64,000 nucleotides of DNA from a bacterium (GCA_009772925.1 WOUQ01000003.1:171898-235897); one strand, 5' to 3'. Positions 44,274 to 54,377 are shown, numbered from the stretch's first letter. Notes: generated from the letters alone by a model not told the origin. Numbers and translations: made by a program.

Positions 44274-44297
44274 CGTTATGTACATTCGCATATATTG
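44274..44297. promoter_or_regulatory. Possible ModE-type operator upstream of modA
   Basis: CGTTATGTA, a 7-base core and CATATATTG form an imperfect dyad 13 bases before the modA ATG, similar to the site before modE. The match is weak. Confidence 0.4.
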
Positions 44298-44309
44298 ATT
44301 GCAATCCTC

Positions 44310-45083
44310 ATGCACCTGCTCGTTCGCATTTCCTTGCTTGCCGCCCTGGCGCTGGCACTGTTTTCCCCCGCCCAGGCGGAGAAACTGACCATCGCCGCCG
44401 CCGCCGATCTCAAGTTCGCCATGGCCGAGGTGGTCGACAAGTTTCGCGCCAACCGGCCGGGCGACCGGATCGAGGTGATCTACGGTTCCTCCGGTAAGTT
44501 CTTCACCCAGATCCGCAATGGCGCGCCCTTCGACATGTATTTCTCGGCCGACATCGCCTTTCCGCGTGAGCTTGAAAAACTCGGCCTTGCGCAGGGGGCG
44601 GCCCGCCCCTACGCCACCGGCCGCCTCGTGCTGTGGAGCCTGAGGCCGGAACTGGCGAAGACCGCGCTGAAGGATTTGCCCAGGTTGCCGATTCGCAAGT
44701 TCGCCATCGCCAACCCGCAACATGCGCCCTACGGCCTGCGCGCCAAGGAAGCGCTGGAACATCAGGGCGTGTGGGCGGCCATGCAGCCCAAACTGGTGAT
44801 GGGCGAGAACATTGCCCACACCGCCCAGTTCGTCGATACCGGCGCGGCGGAGGCCGGCATCGTCGCCCTGGCTCTGGTGCTGTCGCCGACCATGGCGGGC
44901 AAGGGCGCCTGGACGCTGCTTCCCGATGCCTGGCACGCGCCGCTGGAACAGGGGTACATCATCACTCGACGCGCCGCCGGCAATCCCCTGGCTGCCGATT
45001 TCGCGCGCTACATGACGAGCGAACCGGCGCGCGCGGTCATGCGCCGCTACGGCTTCGCGCTGCCGGGCGAGGAAGGGAATTAG
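44310..45083 (+). CDS. modA: Molybdate-binding periplasmic protein
   Basis: The 257-residue protein has a signal peptide cleaved after AQA (about residue 23) and the ModA pattern LTIAAAADLKFAMAEVV, IEVIYGSSGKFFTQIRNGAPFDMYFSADIAFP and AEAGIVALALV. It captures molybdate or tungstate for ModBC. The ATG at 44310 is chosen because it opens the signal peptide; an in-frame TTG at 44271 would run through the operator. Confidence 0.93.
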   Translation: MHLLVRISLLAALALALFSPAQAEKLTIAAAADLKFAMAEVVDKFRANRPGDRIEVIYGSSGKFFTQIRNGAPFDMYFSADIAFPRELEKLGLAQGAARPYATGRLVLWSLRPELAKTALKDLPRLPIRKFAIANPQHAPYGLRAKEALEHQGVWAAMQPKLVMGENIAHTAQFVDTGAAEAGIVALALVLSPTMAGKGAWTLLPDAWHAPLEQGYIITRRAAGNPLAADFARYMTSEPARAVMRRYGFALPGEEGN

Positions 45084-45084
45084 G

Positions 45085-45762
45085 ATGTCCGACGCCGACT
45101 GGATGGCGCTGCTCACCACGCTCAAGCTGTCGGCCGTCACCACCCTGGTGTTGTTGCTTCTCGGCACCCCGGTCGCCTGGTGGCTGGCGCGGACGAAAAG
45201 CAAGTTATCCGTGGCGGTCGAGGCGGTGGTCGCCCTGCCCCTGGTGTTGCCGCCCACCGTGCTGGGCTTCTACATGTTGGTGGCCCTGGGGCCTAACGGG
45301 CCCATTGGCGGCACGCTGATCGCCCTGGGTTGGCATCACCTCGCCTTCAGCTTCACCGGCCTGGTCATCGCCTCGACCCTGTATTCGCTGCCGTTCATGG
45401 TGCAGCCACTGAAGGACGCCTTCGCCGCTGTCGGCGAGCGCATGACCGAAGTGGCGGCGACGCTGCGCGCGAATGCCTGGGACCGTTTCTTCAGCGTCGT
45501 AGTGCCGCTATCGAGGCGCGGCTTCCTCACCGCCATCACGCTGACTTTCGCGCATACCGTCGGCGAGTTCGGCGTGGTGCTGATGGTGGGCGGCAACATA
45601 CCCGGCGAGACACGCGTGCTGTCCATCGCCATCTACGATCACGCCGAGGCCATGGATTACGCCAGCGCCCACGTGCTGGCTGGCGGTCTGCTGGCGGCCT
45701 CGTTCCTGCTGCTGTTCATGGTGTATTTCCTCAACCGGCGCTATCAGGTGGTGCACCTGTGA
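45085..45762 (+). CDS. modB: Molybdate ABC transporter permease
   Basis: This 225-residue inner-membrane protein has five spans and the EAA loop (TEVAATLRANAWDRFFSVVVPLSRRGFLTAI), plus the ModB segment LPLVLPPTVLGFYMLVALGPNGPIGG and HTVGEFGVVLMVGGNIPGETRVLS. One base separates it from modA. Confidence 0.96.
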   Translation: MSDADWMALLTTLKLSAVTTLVLLLLGTPVAWWLARTKSKLSVAVEAVVALPLVLPPTVLGFYMLVALGPNGPIGGTLIALGWHHLAFSFTGLVIASTLYSLPFMVQPLKDAFAAVGERMTEVAATLRANAWDRFFSVVVPLSRRGFLTAITLTFAHTVGEFGVVLMVGGNIPGETRVLSIAIYDHAEAMDYASAHVLAGGLLAASFLLLFMVYFLNRRYQVVHL

Positions 45763-46838
45763 ACGGCGAGGCCATCCAGGCGCGTTTCCGGCTCGCCTAT
45801 CCGGACTTCACCCTCGACGTCGACCTCGACCTGCCCGGCCGCGGGGTGACCGCCCTGTTCGGCCCATCCGGTTCCGGCAAGACCACGCTGCTGCGCCTGA
45901 TCGCCGGCCTGGCGCGCACCCCGGACGGCTACCTGGCCATGAAAGGTGAGGTCTGGCAGGACGGCGCCGACTTCCTGCCCACGCACCGGCGCTCGCTCGG
46001 CTACGTGTTCCAGGAAGCCAGCCTGTTCCCGCATCTGTCCGCGCGCGGCAACCTCGACTACGGCATGAAGCGCGCCGACGCATGCCTCGATCGCGCCGCC
46101 CTCGACCACGTCATCGACCTGCTCGGCATCGGCGACCTGCTCGGTCGCCGCCCGCACCAGCTCTCCGGCGGCGAGCGCCAGCGCGTCGCCATCGCCCGCG
46201 CGCTGGCGGTGAAGCCGCGCCTGCTGCTGATGGACGAGCCGCTGGCGGCGCTGGACCTGGCGCGCAAGCGGGAAATCCTGCCCTACCTGGAACGCCTGCA
46301 TGATGAACTGGATATCCCGGTGCTCTATGTCAGCCACGCGCCGGACGAGGTGGCGCGTCTGGCCGACCACATCGTCGCGCTGGAAGCCGGCCGCGTCGTC
46401 GCCCAGGGGCCGCTGCTGGACACCCTGGCGCGCGTCGACCTGCCGATCCGCCTCGGCGAGGACGCCGGCGTCGTGCTCGATACCGTGGTGGATGAACGCG
46501 ATGCCGACTGGCATCTGGCCCGCGTGAGTTTCGCTGGCGGCAGCCTGTGGGTGCGCGATGGCGGCCACGCCATCGGCCATCCCGCGCGGGTGCGCATCCT
46601 GGCCCGCGACGTCAGCCTGGCCCTGAACCGCCAGGAGGGCACCAGCATCCTCAATACCCTGCCCGCCGGCGTGGTGGAGATCGCTCCCGACGTCCACCCG
46701 GCCCAGGCCCTGGTCCGCCTCGACCTGGGCGGCTCCCCGCTGCTGGCGCGCGTCACCCGCCGCTCGGCCGCCGCCCTCGGGCTGACCCCCGGGCAACGGC
46801 TCTACGCACAGGTGAAGGCGGTGGCGCTGGTGGGTTGA
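45759..46838 (+). CDS. modC: Molybdate ABC transporter ATPase
   Basis: This 359-residue ATPase has Walker A GPSGSGKTT, Q-loop GYVFQEASLFPHLSARGNL, signature [15 protein letters not shown], Walker B LLLMDEPLAALD and a C-terminal TOBE molybdate-binding domain (about 290-355). It starts with GTG inside the modB stop (GTGA). The TOBE domain here may substitute for the one missing in ModE as a sensor of imported molybdate. Confidence 0.95.
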   Translation: MNGEAIQARFRLAYPDFTLDVDLDLPGRGVTALFGPSGSGKTTLLRLIAGLARTPDGYLAMKGEVWQDGADFLPTHRRSLGYVFQEASLFPHLSARGNLDYGMKRADACLDRAALDHVIDLLGIGDLLGRRPHQLSGGERQRVAIARALAVKPRLLLMDEPLAALDLARKREILPYLERLHDELDIPVLYVSHAPDEVARLADHIVALEAGRVVAQGPLLDTLARVDLPIRLGEDAGVVLDTVVDERDADWHLARVSFAGGSLWVRDGGHAIGHPARVRILARDVSLALNRQEGTSILNTLPAGVVEIAPDVHPAQALVRLDLGGSPLLARVTRRSAAALGLTPGQRLYAQVKAVALVG

Positions 46839-46908
46839 CGCTTACGGGCAACACGGCCGCGCACGTCGGTCGGCGCGGACGGACGATTTGCCCGCCTCGA
46901 CGACAGGC

Positions 46909-47589
46909 TCAGGCCTGGACGGCGAGGGCGCGTTGGAAGTGGAGCAGGCGGCCGCGGTAGGGGGTGCCGTCGTCCAGCGGGGTGTCCAGGCGGGTTTCCG
47001 CGCAGTCGAAGCCGTGGCCGGCCATGTGGCGCTTGAAGGCGTTCCGGTTGCCGCGGTCCGGGTCGATGATGAGCACTTCGGCGACCGGGGCGGCGTGGCG
47101 GGCGATGAAGCCGGCCAGTTGTTCGGGCTGGTCGCGCTCGTAGAGCACGTCGCTGCCGATGATGAGGTCGAAGCGGTCCAGCAGCGGGTTGTTGCGTTCC
47201 CAGTGGCCGGTGCGGTAGACCATGGGCGGCAGCCGGTTGAGGGCCAGGTTGGCGCGCAGGAATGCCTCGGTGAGCGGATGGCGATCGCTGGCGGTGACGT
47301 CGCCCAGGCGGCGGTGGATGACCAGGCTGGCGAGCCCCAGGCCGCAGCCGATCTCCAGGATGCGGCGGCCGTTCAGTTCACGCACCTGCATGAGGTCGGC
47401 GAGTTTTTGCGCGGAGGGCCAGACCAGGCCGAACAGGGGCCAGGATGCGGCGCCGATGCCGGCGGCCTCGGCTTCTCCGAGAGGGTCGGAGAACTGCTCG
47501 CGGTCGAGCAGGGAGCGGATTTCCAGATCGGCGCCGCCGGCCACCACCACGCGTTCGTGCTTGACCGCGTAGCCCGGCGGGACGGTCAA
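46909..47589 (-). CDS. Class I SAM-dependent methyltransferase (METTL/ETFB-KMT-like)
   Basis: This 226-residue protein has the AdoMet-binding motif [29 protein letters not shown] (motifs I and II), [15 protein letters not shown] and a C-terminal LLHFQRAL. It resembles the lysine methyltransferase 16 group that modifies proteins; the target is unknown. It starts with TTG inside the infA stop (TTGA). Confidence 0.8.
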   Translation of the reverse strand: MTVPPGYAVKHERVVVAGGADLEIRSLLDREQFSDPLGEAEAAGIGAASWPLFGLVWPSAQKLADLMQVRELNGRRILEIGCGLGLASLVIHRRLGDVTASDRHPLTEAFLRANLALNRLPPMVYRTGHWERNNPLLDRFDLIIGSDVLYERDQPEQLAGFIARHAAPVAEVLIIDPDRGNRNAFKRHMAGHGFDCAETRLDTPLDDGTPYRGRLLHFQRALAVQA

Positions 47590-47858
47590 TGCTTTCTCGG
47601 CCGGTTCATCGGCCGGGGAGCGGCGGCCGGGCCCCGGGTTTCGATGTGACGGAAGGTGATGCGCCCCTTCGAGAGATCGTAGGGGGAGAGTTCCAGGGAC
47701 ACCTTGTCACCGGTGAGGATGCGGATGTGGTGCTTGCGCATCTTGCCGGCGCTGTAGGCCACCAGGGAGTGGCCGTTTTCGAGGGTGACGAGATAACGGG
47801 CATCCGGCAGCACTTCCGTGACGACGCCCTGCATTTCGAGCAGTTCTTCTTTGGCCAT
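47586..47858 (-). CDS. infA: Translation initiation factor IF-1
   Basis: This 90-residue S1-fold protein ([51 protein letters not shown], in the IF-1 pattern) has a basic tail longer than in E. coli IF-1. Its setting beside cold-shock and methyltransferase genes, outside a ribosomal-protein operon, suggests the second IF-1 found in many betaproteobacteria. Confidence 0.92.
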   Translation of the reverse strand: MAKEELLEMQGVVTEVLPDARYLVTLENGHSLVAYSAGKMRKHHIRILTGDKVSLELSPYDLSKGRITFRHIETRGPAAAPRPMNRPRKH

Positions 47859-47955
47859 GGGGCCTCCGGGCTAGGGTGACAGGCAGGCGGCCCGCGCGTG
47901 GCGGGCCGCGGCCTGGAATGGGGAAAAGCCGTCCCGGCCGGGGCCGGGCGTCCGC

Positions 47956-48162
47956 TCAGTCGGCGGCGCGGATGTTGCTGGCCTGCTGGCCCTTGGGGCC
48001 GGTGGTCACGTCGAAGCTGACCCGCTGGCCTTCCTTGAGGGTCTTGAAACCCTGGCTCTGGATGGCGGAAAAATGCGCGAAGAGATCATCACCACCCCCG
48101 TCAGGAGTGATGAACCCGAAACCCTTGGAGTCGTTAAACCATTTCACGATGCCGGTTGCCAT
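47956..48162 (-). CDS. Cold-shock protein, CspA family
   Basis: This 68-residue protein has RNP1 KGFGFITP and RNP2 DLFAHFSAI on a five-strand OB fold; it binds single-stranded RNA and melts structure. The start [18 protein letters not shown] is standard. The 5' leader is unusual for this genome in having long T runs (48172-48190, minus strand), as expected of a cold-shock leader. Confidence 0.96.
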   Translation of the reverse strand: MATGIVKWFNDSKGFGFITPDGGGDDLFAHFSAIQSQGFKTLKEGQRVSFDVTTGPKGQQASNIRAAD

Positions 48163-48493
48163 ATCTTGATCCTTGAAAAAAACAAAAAAAGGGATTGCCC
48201 CATGTGGGCGAAGGTCAAGAAAGCGGGTGATGAATCGAGATGACGTCCGCGGAAACGCGGAGTTTGAACCGGACAGCAGCAACGCAACTTGAAAATCGCT
48301 GCGGCACTATCCTCCCTATCCGGCGCGATGGCAAACACTATCTGCCGGCGGCCCGCTTCCGTCCCGACCGGAGTCGCGCGGGCCGGCGGCGCGCTCAGGG
48401 AAGAAGACCGAACTGCCCGGCGATCCGGCGCGACCAGGAGTCCAGGCGCGGATTATCATTGCGCACCTGTTGCCGCAACGATTCGTCCACGCC
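48163..48493. other. Divergent intergenic region between the cold-shock gene and aroB
   Basis: About 330 bases without a gene. It should hold the promoter and long 5' leader of the cold-shock gene (minus strand, T-rich near 48172-48190) and the promoter of aroB. I could not identify clear -35/-10 pairs. Confidence 0.5.
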
Positions 48494-49591
48494 ATGCAAA
48501 CCCTCACCGTCGACTTGGGCGAGCGCGCCTACCCCATCCACATCGGCCCCGGCCTGCTCGACCGCGCCGAGTTGGTGCTGCCCCACCTGAAGCAGAAGCG
48601 CGTCGTCATCGTCACCAACACCACGGTCGGCCCGCTTTACCTGGCGCGGCTGCGACAGAGCCTGGCGGATGCGGGCGTGGCGGCGGAGGCGGTGATCCTG
48701 CCGGACGGCGAAGCCTACAAGAACTGGGAGACCCTGAATCTCATCTTCGACGCCCTGCTGAGCCAGCGCGCCGAGCGCAAGACTACCCTGGTGGCCCTGG
48801 GCGGCGGCGTCATCGGCGACCTCGGCGGTTTCGCGGCGGCCTGCTACCAGCGCGGCATGCCCTTCATCCAGGTGCCCACCACCCTGCTCGCGCAGGTGGA
48901 TTCCTCGGTCGGCGGCAAGACCGGCATCAACCATCCGCTCGGCAAGAACATGATCGGTGCCTTCTACCAGCCGCAACTGGTGCTGGCCGACACCGACACC
49001 CTCGCCACCCTGCCGGAGCGGGAACTCTCGGCCGGCCTCGCCGAAGTCATCAAGTACGGCCTGATCCGCGACCTGCCGTTCCTGGAATGGCTGGAGGCGA
49101 ACATGGAGAAACTGGTGGCGCGCGATACGGACGCCCTCACCTACGCCATCCGCCGCTCCTGCGAGAACAAGGCGGAAGTGGTGGCGGCGGACGAGAAGGA
49201 GGCGGGCCAGCGCGCCCTCCTCAACCTGGGCCACACCTTCGGCCACGCCATCGAGGCGGGCATGGGCTACGGCAACTGGCTGCACGGCGAGGGCGTGTCC
49301 GCCGGCACCATGCTGGCCGCCGACCTGTCGCGGCGCCTGGGCAACCTGACCCGGGCCGACGTGGATCGCGTCGCCGCTCTGTTCCGCCGTGCCGGGCTGC
49401 CGGTGCGTGCTCCCGACCTGGGCGAGGCTGCGTACATGGAACACATGGGCGTGGACAAGAAAGTGGAGGGCGGCAGAATTCGCTTCGTCCTCTTCCGCAA
49501 GCTCGGCGAGGCCTACGTCGCCGCCTTGAACGACGCGGCGGAACACGCCGCGCTGCGGGCGACCCTGACGGAAGCCGTGGCGCGTGGCTGA
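48494..49591 (+). CDS. aroB: 3-dehydroquinate synthase
   Basis: The 365-residue enzyme converts DAHP to 3-dehydroquinate using NAD and zinc. Motifs: [44 protein letters not shown] (NAD), [34 protein letters not shown] and the metal-binding GHTFGHAIE. The start at 48494 is standard. It overlaps dgt by 8 bases. Confidence 0.97.
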   Translation: MQTLTVDLGERAYPIHIGPGLLDRAELVLPHLKQKRVVIVTNTTVGPLYLARLRQSLADAGVAAEAVILPDGEAYKNWETLNLIFDALLSQRAERKTTLVALGGGVIGDLGGFAAACYQRGMPFIQVPTTLLAQVDSSVGGKTGINHPLGKNMIGAFYQPQLVLADTDTLATLPERELSAGLAEVIKYGLIRDLPFLEWLEANMEKLVARDTDALTYAIRRSCENKAEVVAADEKEAGQRALLNLGHTFGHAIEAGMGYGNWLHGEGVSAGTMLAADLSRRLGNLTRADVDRVAALFRRAGLPVRAPDLGEAAYMEHMGVDKKVEGGRIRFVLFRKLGEAYVAALNDAAEHAALRATLTEAVARG

Positions 49592-50708
49592 TCTGGCCCC
49601 CTTCGCCGCCCAATCCGCGCACAGTCGCGGCCGCCGCCACTCCGAGCCGCCCGCGGCGCCGCGCTCCGAGTTCCAGCGCGACCGCGACCGCATCGTGCAT
49701 TCCACCGCCTTCCGCCGCCTGGAGTACAAGACCCAGGTGTTCATCAACCACGAGGGCGACCTGTTCCGCACCCGTCTCACGCACAGTCTCGAGGTGGCCC
49801 AGATCGGCCGCACCCTGGCGCGCATGCTGGGCCTGGACGAGGACCTGACGGAGACCGTGGCGCTGGCCCACGATCTTGGCCACACGCCCTTCGGCCACGT
49901 CGGCCAGGATGCGCTCAACGCCTGCATGAAGGAATACGGTGGCTTCGAGCACAACCTGCAGTCCCTGCGCGTGGTGGACGAGTTGGAACAGAAATACGCG
50001 GAGTTCGAGGGGCTCAACCTGACCTTCGAGTCGCGCGAGGGCATCCTCAAGCACTGCTCGCGGAAGAACGCGGAGACCCTCGGCGACGTCGGACGGCGCT
50101 TCCTGCAAGGCGGCCAGCCCAGCCTGGAGGCGCAGGTCACCAACCTGGCCGACGAGATCGCCTACAACAACCACGACGTCGACGACGGCCTGCGCTCCGG
50201 CCTGATCACCCTGGAGCAACTGGAGGAAGTGGAGATCTTCGCGCGCCATCTGCATGTCGTGCGCGGCCTCCATCCCGACCTCAACGACCGCCGCCTGATC
50301 CACGAGACGGTGCGGCGCATGATCAACACCCTGGTGGTGGACCTGCTGGAAGAGACCCGCCGCAACATCGCCCAGCACCGGCCGGACAGTCCCGATGCCG
50401 TGCGCGCCTGTCCGCCCCTGGCCGCCTTCGGCGCGGCCATCGGCGCCGAGGCCCTGGAACTGAAGCGCTTCCTGTTCCAGAACCTGTATCGCCACTACCG
50501 CGTGGTGCGCATGAGCGAAAAGGCCGGCCGCCTGATCCGCGAGCTGTTCCAGGCCTTTGTCGCGGAACCCCGCATGCTGCCGCCGGAACACCGCGCCCGC
50601 GCCGACCGCGACCCGCAGCGGGCGGTGTGCGACTACATCGCCGGCATGACCGACCGCTACGCCATCCGCGAGCACCGGCGCATCTTCGACATCGAGGAAC
50701 GGGTCTGA
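49584..50708 (+). CDS. dgt: Deoxyguanosinetriphosphate triphosphohydrolase-like protein
   Basis: This 374-residue HD-domain protein hydrolyses dNTPs to nucleosides and triphosphate. HD motif residues: [56 protein letters not shown] and the later [14 protein letters not shown]. The length fits the type 2 subfamily. GTG start inside aroB; the aroB-dgt pairing is typical of betaproteobacteria. Confidence 0.94.
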   Translation: MADLAPFAAQSAHSRGRRHSEPPAAPRSEFQRDRDRIVHSTAFRRLEYKTQVFINHEGDLFRTRLTHSLEVAQIGRTLARMLGLDEDLTETVALAHDLGHTPFGHVGQDALNACMKEYGGFEHNLQSLRVVDELEQKYAEFEGLNLTFESREGILKHCSRKNAETLGDVGRRFLQGGQPSLEAQVTNLADEIAYNNHDVDDGLRSGLITLEQLEEVEIFARHLHVVRGLHPDLNDRRLIHETVRRMINTLVVDLLEETRRNIAQHRPDSPDAVRACPPLAAFGAAIGAEALELKRFLFQNLYRHYRVVRMSEKAGRLIRELFQAFVAEPRMLPPEHRARADRDPQRAVCDYIAGMTDRYAIREHRRIFDIEERV

Positions 50709-50888
50709 GGAGCTGGGTTCAGCCGCGCGCCAGCCGCTGGCGCATCAGCCAGCCGTGCATCAGGGGTGTGGCGCAGGCCAGGCCCCTGATGATGCGGGCG
50801 GCGAGGACCCGATCAACGAGGGCATGGGAACGCGGCAAGGAGGGCATCGGCGGTGTCCGGGCCAACGCGCGGCGCTATACTTGCGGCC

Positions 50889-51044
50889 ATGAAAAGGCTG
50901 AACGCCCTCATTCCCGCACTCTGTCCGTGGCCCGCACTCGCGCCGGCGCTGGTCAGCGTGCGCCAGGCAGGCGTTTGGCTGAGCGTGGAGGGCGGGCTCA
51001 GCCCCAAGGCCGACAGCGCCACCGCCTGCGCATGGATCTCATGA
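50889..51044 (+). CDS. Possible small protein (51 aa)
   Basis: A short ORF, MKRLNALIPALCPWPALAPAL, with a hydrophobic N-terminal half. Its stop overlaps the start of the next small ORF (ATGA), which hints at real translation, but no ribosome site or homologue is seen. Confidence 0.3.
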   Translation: MKRLNALIPALCPWPALAPALVSVRQAGVWLSVEGGLSPKADSATACAWIS

Positions 51045-51148
51045 AGTCGCCGTTTCCGCCGCCCCTGGTGCCGGGCATCGCCGAACAACAGGTGCGCACC
51101 TGGGTGGAAGTATTGGGTCGCGAGATGGAAAGGAAAGGGGAACCTTAG
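51041..51148 (+). CDS. Possible small protein (35 aa)
   Basis: A 35-residue ORF, MKSPFPPPLVPGIAEQQVRT, ending in a charged helix (VEVLGREMERKGEP). It lies two bases before the START-like gene and overlaps the preceding small ORF. A longer in-frame ATG at 51032 is also possible. No family recognised. Confidence 0.4.
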   Translation: MKSPFPPPLVPGIAEQQVRTWVEVLGREMERKGEP

Positions 51149-51150
51149 TC

Positions 51151-51729
51151 ATGTATCGCCATTTCGTTGTCATCGTAACGGCCATATTCCTGGCGGGCGG
51201 CGTCCAAGCCAGCGCGCGGGGCGCCAAGGTGAAAGCCAGCACCGGCCTCACCGGCATCCGCGTCGAGGCCACGCAGACGCTCAACGCCGACGCCCAGACC
51301 GTCTGGCAGACCCTGACCGACTACAATCGCCTGGCCGCCTTCATTCCGGACATGGTGTCGAGCCGACTGATCTCGCCGCCGGGAGCGCCGAAGCGCGTCG
51401 AGCAGATCGCCGATGCCGGCCTGTTCGCCTTCGTCATGCCCGATCACGTGGTGCTGCTGATGGAGGAAAACCCCACCAGCCACATCCGTTTCCGCTCCGT
51501 GGCCGGCAAGGTGGCGGCCATGAACGGCGAATGGCGCATCGTCGGCGACAAGGCGCCGGTCACGCTCAGCTACCGCGCCCACATCGTCCCGCTGACGCCG
51601 GTGCCGCCCGTGGTTTCCAGTTATTTCGTCGAGGACGAGGTGAAATCCCGCTTCGAGGCGGTGGCCCGTGAAGCCGAGCGCCGCATGCGACCCCTGTCGA
51701 CGCAGCGGAATCCCTATCTGGCGAACTGA
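51151..51729 (+). CDS. SRPBCC/START-like exported protein
   Basis: The 192-residue protein has a signal peptide (to about residue 21) and a polyketide-cyclase/START fold: VEATQTLNADAQTVWQTLTDYNRLAAFIPDMVSSRLIS, with a final amphipathic helix (VEDEVKSRFEAVAREAERRM). The fold binds hydrophobic ligands in a deep cavity; the ligand is unknown. Confidence 0.8.
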   Translation: MYRHFVVIVTAIFLAGGVQASARGAKVKASTGLTGIRVEATQTLNADAQTVWQTLTDYNRLAAFIPDMVSSRLISPPGAPKRVEQIADAGLFAFVMPDHVVLLMEENPTSHIRFRSVAGKVAAMNGEWRIVGDKAPVTLSYRAHIVPLTPVPPVVSSYFVEDEVKSRFEAVAREAERRMRPLSTQRNPYLAN

Positions 51730-51771
51730 TCCGCCCCGCGCCTTGCACGCTCCACGCAGAAAGGAAAACCC

Positions 51772-52263
51772 ATGCAGCGACTGCTCTGGATGCTATGGAT
51801 CCCGGCGTTCCTGACGGGTTGCGATCAGCTTTCCGAACGGGCGGGCTTTCCGAACGCCGCCAAGGTGGAGGCCGAGGGCAAGGCCATCGGTGGCGCCTGC
51901 CGTCACGCCGGACGCGGTCTTGAAGACTGCTACCGGCTCAACAAGAGCGCGTCGAAGGCCGCCGTGTTCGCCGGCTGGAAGGAAATGAACGAATACATGC
52001 TGAAGAACAACATGCAGACGGTGGAGCCCAGCGTCGGCCCGCACGCCGGGCAGAGCGCCGACAAGGTCGCTGACAAGCCCTCCGAAAAGCCGGCGGACAA
52101 GGCCACCGACAAGTCCGCCGAAAAACCTGCCGAAAAGCCCGCCGAGGCCGCGGTGGGCGACAAACCCGCGCCGAAGCCGGCCGAACCTACGCTCAAGCCA
52201 GCGCCCAAGCCCGCACCCAAGGCCGAGGCCGGCAAGCCCGCCGCGCCGGCACCAGCTAAATAA
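51772..52263 (+). CDS. Lipoprotein with Lys/Pro-rich tail
   Basis: This 163-residue protein has a lipobox-like LTGC (Cys17), a small globular part with paired Cys (GGACRHAGRGLEDCYRLNKSA) and a long low-complexity tail of DK/EKPA and APKPAP repeats (about 95-163). The globular part resembles uncharacterised betaproteobacterial lipoproteins. The tail may reach through peptidoglycan. Confidence 0.75.
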   Translation: MQRLLWMLWIPAFLTGCDQLSERAGFPNAAKVEAEGKAIGGACRHAGRGLEDCYRLNKSASKAAVFAGWKEMNEYMLKNNMQTVEPSVGPHAGQSADKVADKPSEKPADKATDKSAEKPAEKPAEAAVGDKPAPKPAEPTLKPAPKPAPKAEAGKPAAPAPAK

Positions 52264-52342
52264 GGCGACGCCAAGGCGCGCATTCCCGGAGCCCGCTTTG
52301 AACGCCACGAGCACCTCAAAGGGCATGAATACCCTACAGGTC

Positions 52343-53098
52343 ATGAAACCCGCCCTGCGCATCGCCAGCTACAACATCCACAAGGGACTGTCCTTCTTCA
52401 ACCGGCGCGTGGTGCTGCACGACGTGCGCGACAGCCTGATGGGCCTCAACGCCGACATCGTCTTCCTGCAGGAGGTACAGGGCCACCACGCCCACCGCGC
52501 CGGCCGCTTCGAGGCCTGGCCGGCCAAGCCGCAGCACGAATTCCTGGCCGGCGACCTGTGGAACGACTTCGCCTACGGCAAGAACGCGGTGTACGACCAC
52601 GGCCACCACGGCAACGCCATCCTTTCCCGCTACCCCATCACGCAGTGGGAAAACGTGGATATTTCCGCGCACGCCTTCGAAAGCCGCGGCCTGCTGCACT
52701 GCGAACTGGAAGTGCCCGCCCTGGAGCAACCGCTGCACGCCATCTGCCTGCACCTGGCGCTCAACGAGGCCGGCCGGCGCAAGCAGATCCATCAGCTCTG
52801 CGAGCGCATCCGCCGCATGGTGCCGGACGACGCCCCGCTCATCATCGCCGGCGACTTCAACGACTGGCGCCAGCGCACCGGCCGCTACCTGGCCGACGAA
52901 CTGGGCCTCAAGGAAGTGTTCGAGACCGCGCATGGCCGTCCCGCGCGCAGCTTCCCGGCCGCCCTGCCCCTGTTCACTCTCGACCGCATCTACGTGCGCG
53001 GTTTCGGCATCGCCTCGGCCCACGTCCTGCATGGCCAGCGCTGGCGCCGGCTGTCCGACCACGCCGCGCTGACCGCCCAGCTACGTCCGCTGACCTGA
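52343..53098 (+). CDS. Endonuclease/exonuclease/phosphatase family protein
   Basis: This 251-residue EEP-fold hydrolase has LRIASYNIHKGLS, IVFLQEVQGHH (catalytic Glu), IIAGDFNDWRQ and LSDHAALTAQL (catalytic His), the DNase I-like pattern. Starts at 52298 (TTG) and 52325 (ATG) are in frame; 52343 is taken because homologues begin at this point. It lies directly before clsB, a common pair, which suggests a role near phospholipid metabolism; the substrate is unknown. Confidence 0.85.
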   Translation: MKPALRIASYNIHKGLSFFNRRVVLHDVRDSLMGLNADIVFLQEVQGHHAHRAGRFEAWPAKPQHEFLAGDLWNDFAYGKNAVYDHGHHGNAILSRYPITQWENVDISAHAFESRGLLHCELEVPALEQPLHAICLHLALNEAGRRKQIHQLCERIRRMVPDDAPLIIAGDFNDWRQRTGRYLADELGLKEVFETAHGRPARSFPAALPLFTLDRIYVRGFGIASAHVLHGQRWRRLSDHAALTAQLRPLT

Positions 53099-53111
53099 GC
53101 CCTTGCCCGCG

Positions 53112-54284
53112 ATGATCCGGGCAGGCAACCGGCTGACCCTGCTGGAAAACGGCGCCGCCTATTTCCCCGACCTGCTCGCCTGCCTGGAGGGCGCACGCCG
53201 GGAAATCCACGTCGAGACCTATATCCTCGAGGACGACCCGGTCGGGCGCGCGCTGGCCGACGCCCTGGCGCGCGCGGCGCGGCGCGGCGTGGTCACCCGG
53301 CTGCTGCTGGACGGCTTCGGTAGCCGCGCCCTGTCCGCCGTTTTCCTCGATGAATTACGCGGCGCCGGCGTCGAGGTCCTGGTGTTCCGGCCGGATTACG
53401 GCCCGCGCCTGCGCCGCACCCGCCTGCGTCGCATGCACCGCAAGCTGGTGGTGGTGGACGCCGGCGTGGGCTACGTGGGCGGCATCAATTTCATCGACGA
53501 CTTCAACGGCCGCGACCTGCGCGCCCCCCGCCAGGACTATGCCGTACGCGTCGAGGGGCCGCTGGTCGCCGACATGGCCGCCGCCGCCCAGCAGCTCTGG
53601 CGCCTGGTGACCTGGAGCCGCCTCGGTCTGCGCCGCGGCGAGGGCGCCTGGTTGCGGCCGCGGGCCGAGGCCGCCGGCGACCAGCGCGGCCAGTTCCTCA
53701 CCCGCGACAACCTGCGCCAGCGCCGCGCCATCGAGGCGGCGTACATGCACGCCATGCACCGGGCCAGGGAGGAAATCCTCATCGCCAACGCTTACTTCAT
53801 ACCCGGCGTGCGCTTCCGCCATGCCCTCATCGACGCCGCCCGCCGCGGTGCCCGCGTGGTGCTGCTGATGCAGGGGCACAGCGACCACCCCTTCTTCCAG
53901 ATGGCCGCCCGCGCCCTCTACCGGCATTTCCTGGAAAACGGCTTGGAGGTGTACGAGTACCACGCCAGCGAATTGCACGCCAAGGTGGCGGTCATCGATG
54001 GTCGCTGGGCCACGGTCGGATCCAGCAATATCGACCCCTTCAGCCTGCTGCTCGCGCGCGAGGCCAACCTGGTGGCGCACGACGCGCGCTTCGCCGGTGA
54101 ATTGCGCGCCAGCCTGGAACGCCTGCTGACCCAGGGCGCCCACCGTATCCGCCGCCAGGACTGGAGCCGCATTCCCTGGTACGCCCGTTTCGCCTCCTGG
54201 CTTGCCTACGGCGTCGTGCGCGGCTTCATCGGCCTGGCCGGCTACGCCCAGGGCTGGGAGAGCGGCGGCGGGCGGCGGCGCTGA
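53112..54284 (+). CDS. clsB: Cardiolipin synthase B-type phospholipase D protein
   Basis: This protein of about 390 residues has two HxK phospholipase D motifs: HRKLVVVDAGVGYVGGINFIDDF (about residue 112) and HAKVAVIDGRWATVGSSNIDPFS (about 290). There are no N-terminal membrane spans, unlike ClsA, which marks the ClsB group. It condenses phospholipids to cardiolipin or related lipids. A TTG at 53103 is an alternative start. Confidence 0.92.
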   Translation: MIRAGNRLTLLENGAAYFPDLLACLEGARREIHVETYILEDDPVGRALADALARAARRGVVTRLLLDGFGSRALSAVFLDELRGAGVEVLVFRPDYGPRLRRTRLRRMHRKLVVVDAGVGYVGGINFIDDFNGRDLRAPRQDYAVRVEGPLVADMAAAAQQLWRLVTWSRLGLRRGEGAWLRPRAEAAGDQRGQFLTRDNLRQRRAIEAAYMHAMHRAREEILIANAYFIPGVRFRHALIDAARRGARVVLLMQGHSDHPFFQMAARALYRHFLENGLEVYEYHASELHAKVAVIDGRWATVGSSNIDPFSLLLAREANLVAHDARFAGELRASLERLLTQGAHRIRRQDWSRIPWYARFASWLAYGVVRGFIGLAGYAQGWESGGGRRR

Positions 54285-54377
54285 AACCCGGGCTGCCCGG
54301 TCCGGTGGCCGCGGCGCGGAACCAACCCCGGGCTGGCGCGGTATTGTCATGGATACTTAGGGCGTGAAGGAGCAGTG

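Noticed and set aside
52060..52260. Repeated AAG/CCC codons as a CRISPR or tandem array
   Set aside because: They are in-frame Lys/Pro-rich codons of a lipoprotein tail with irregular units.
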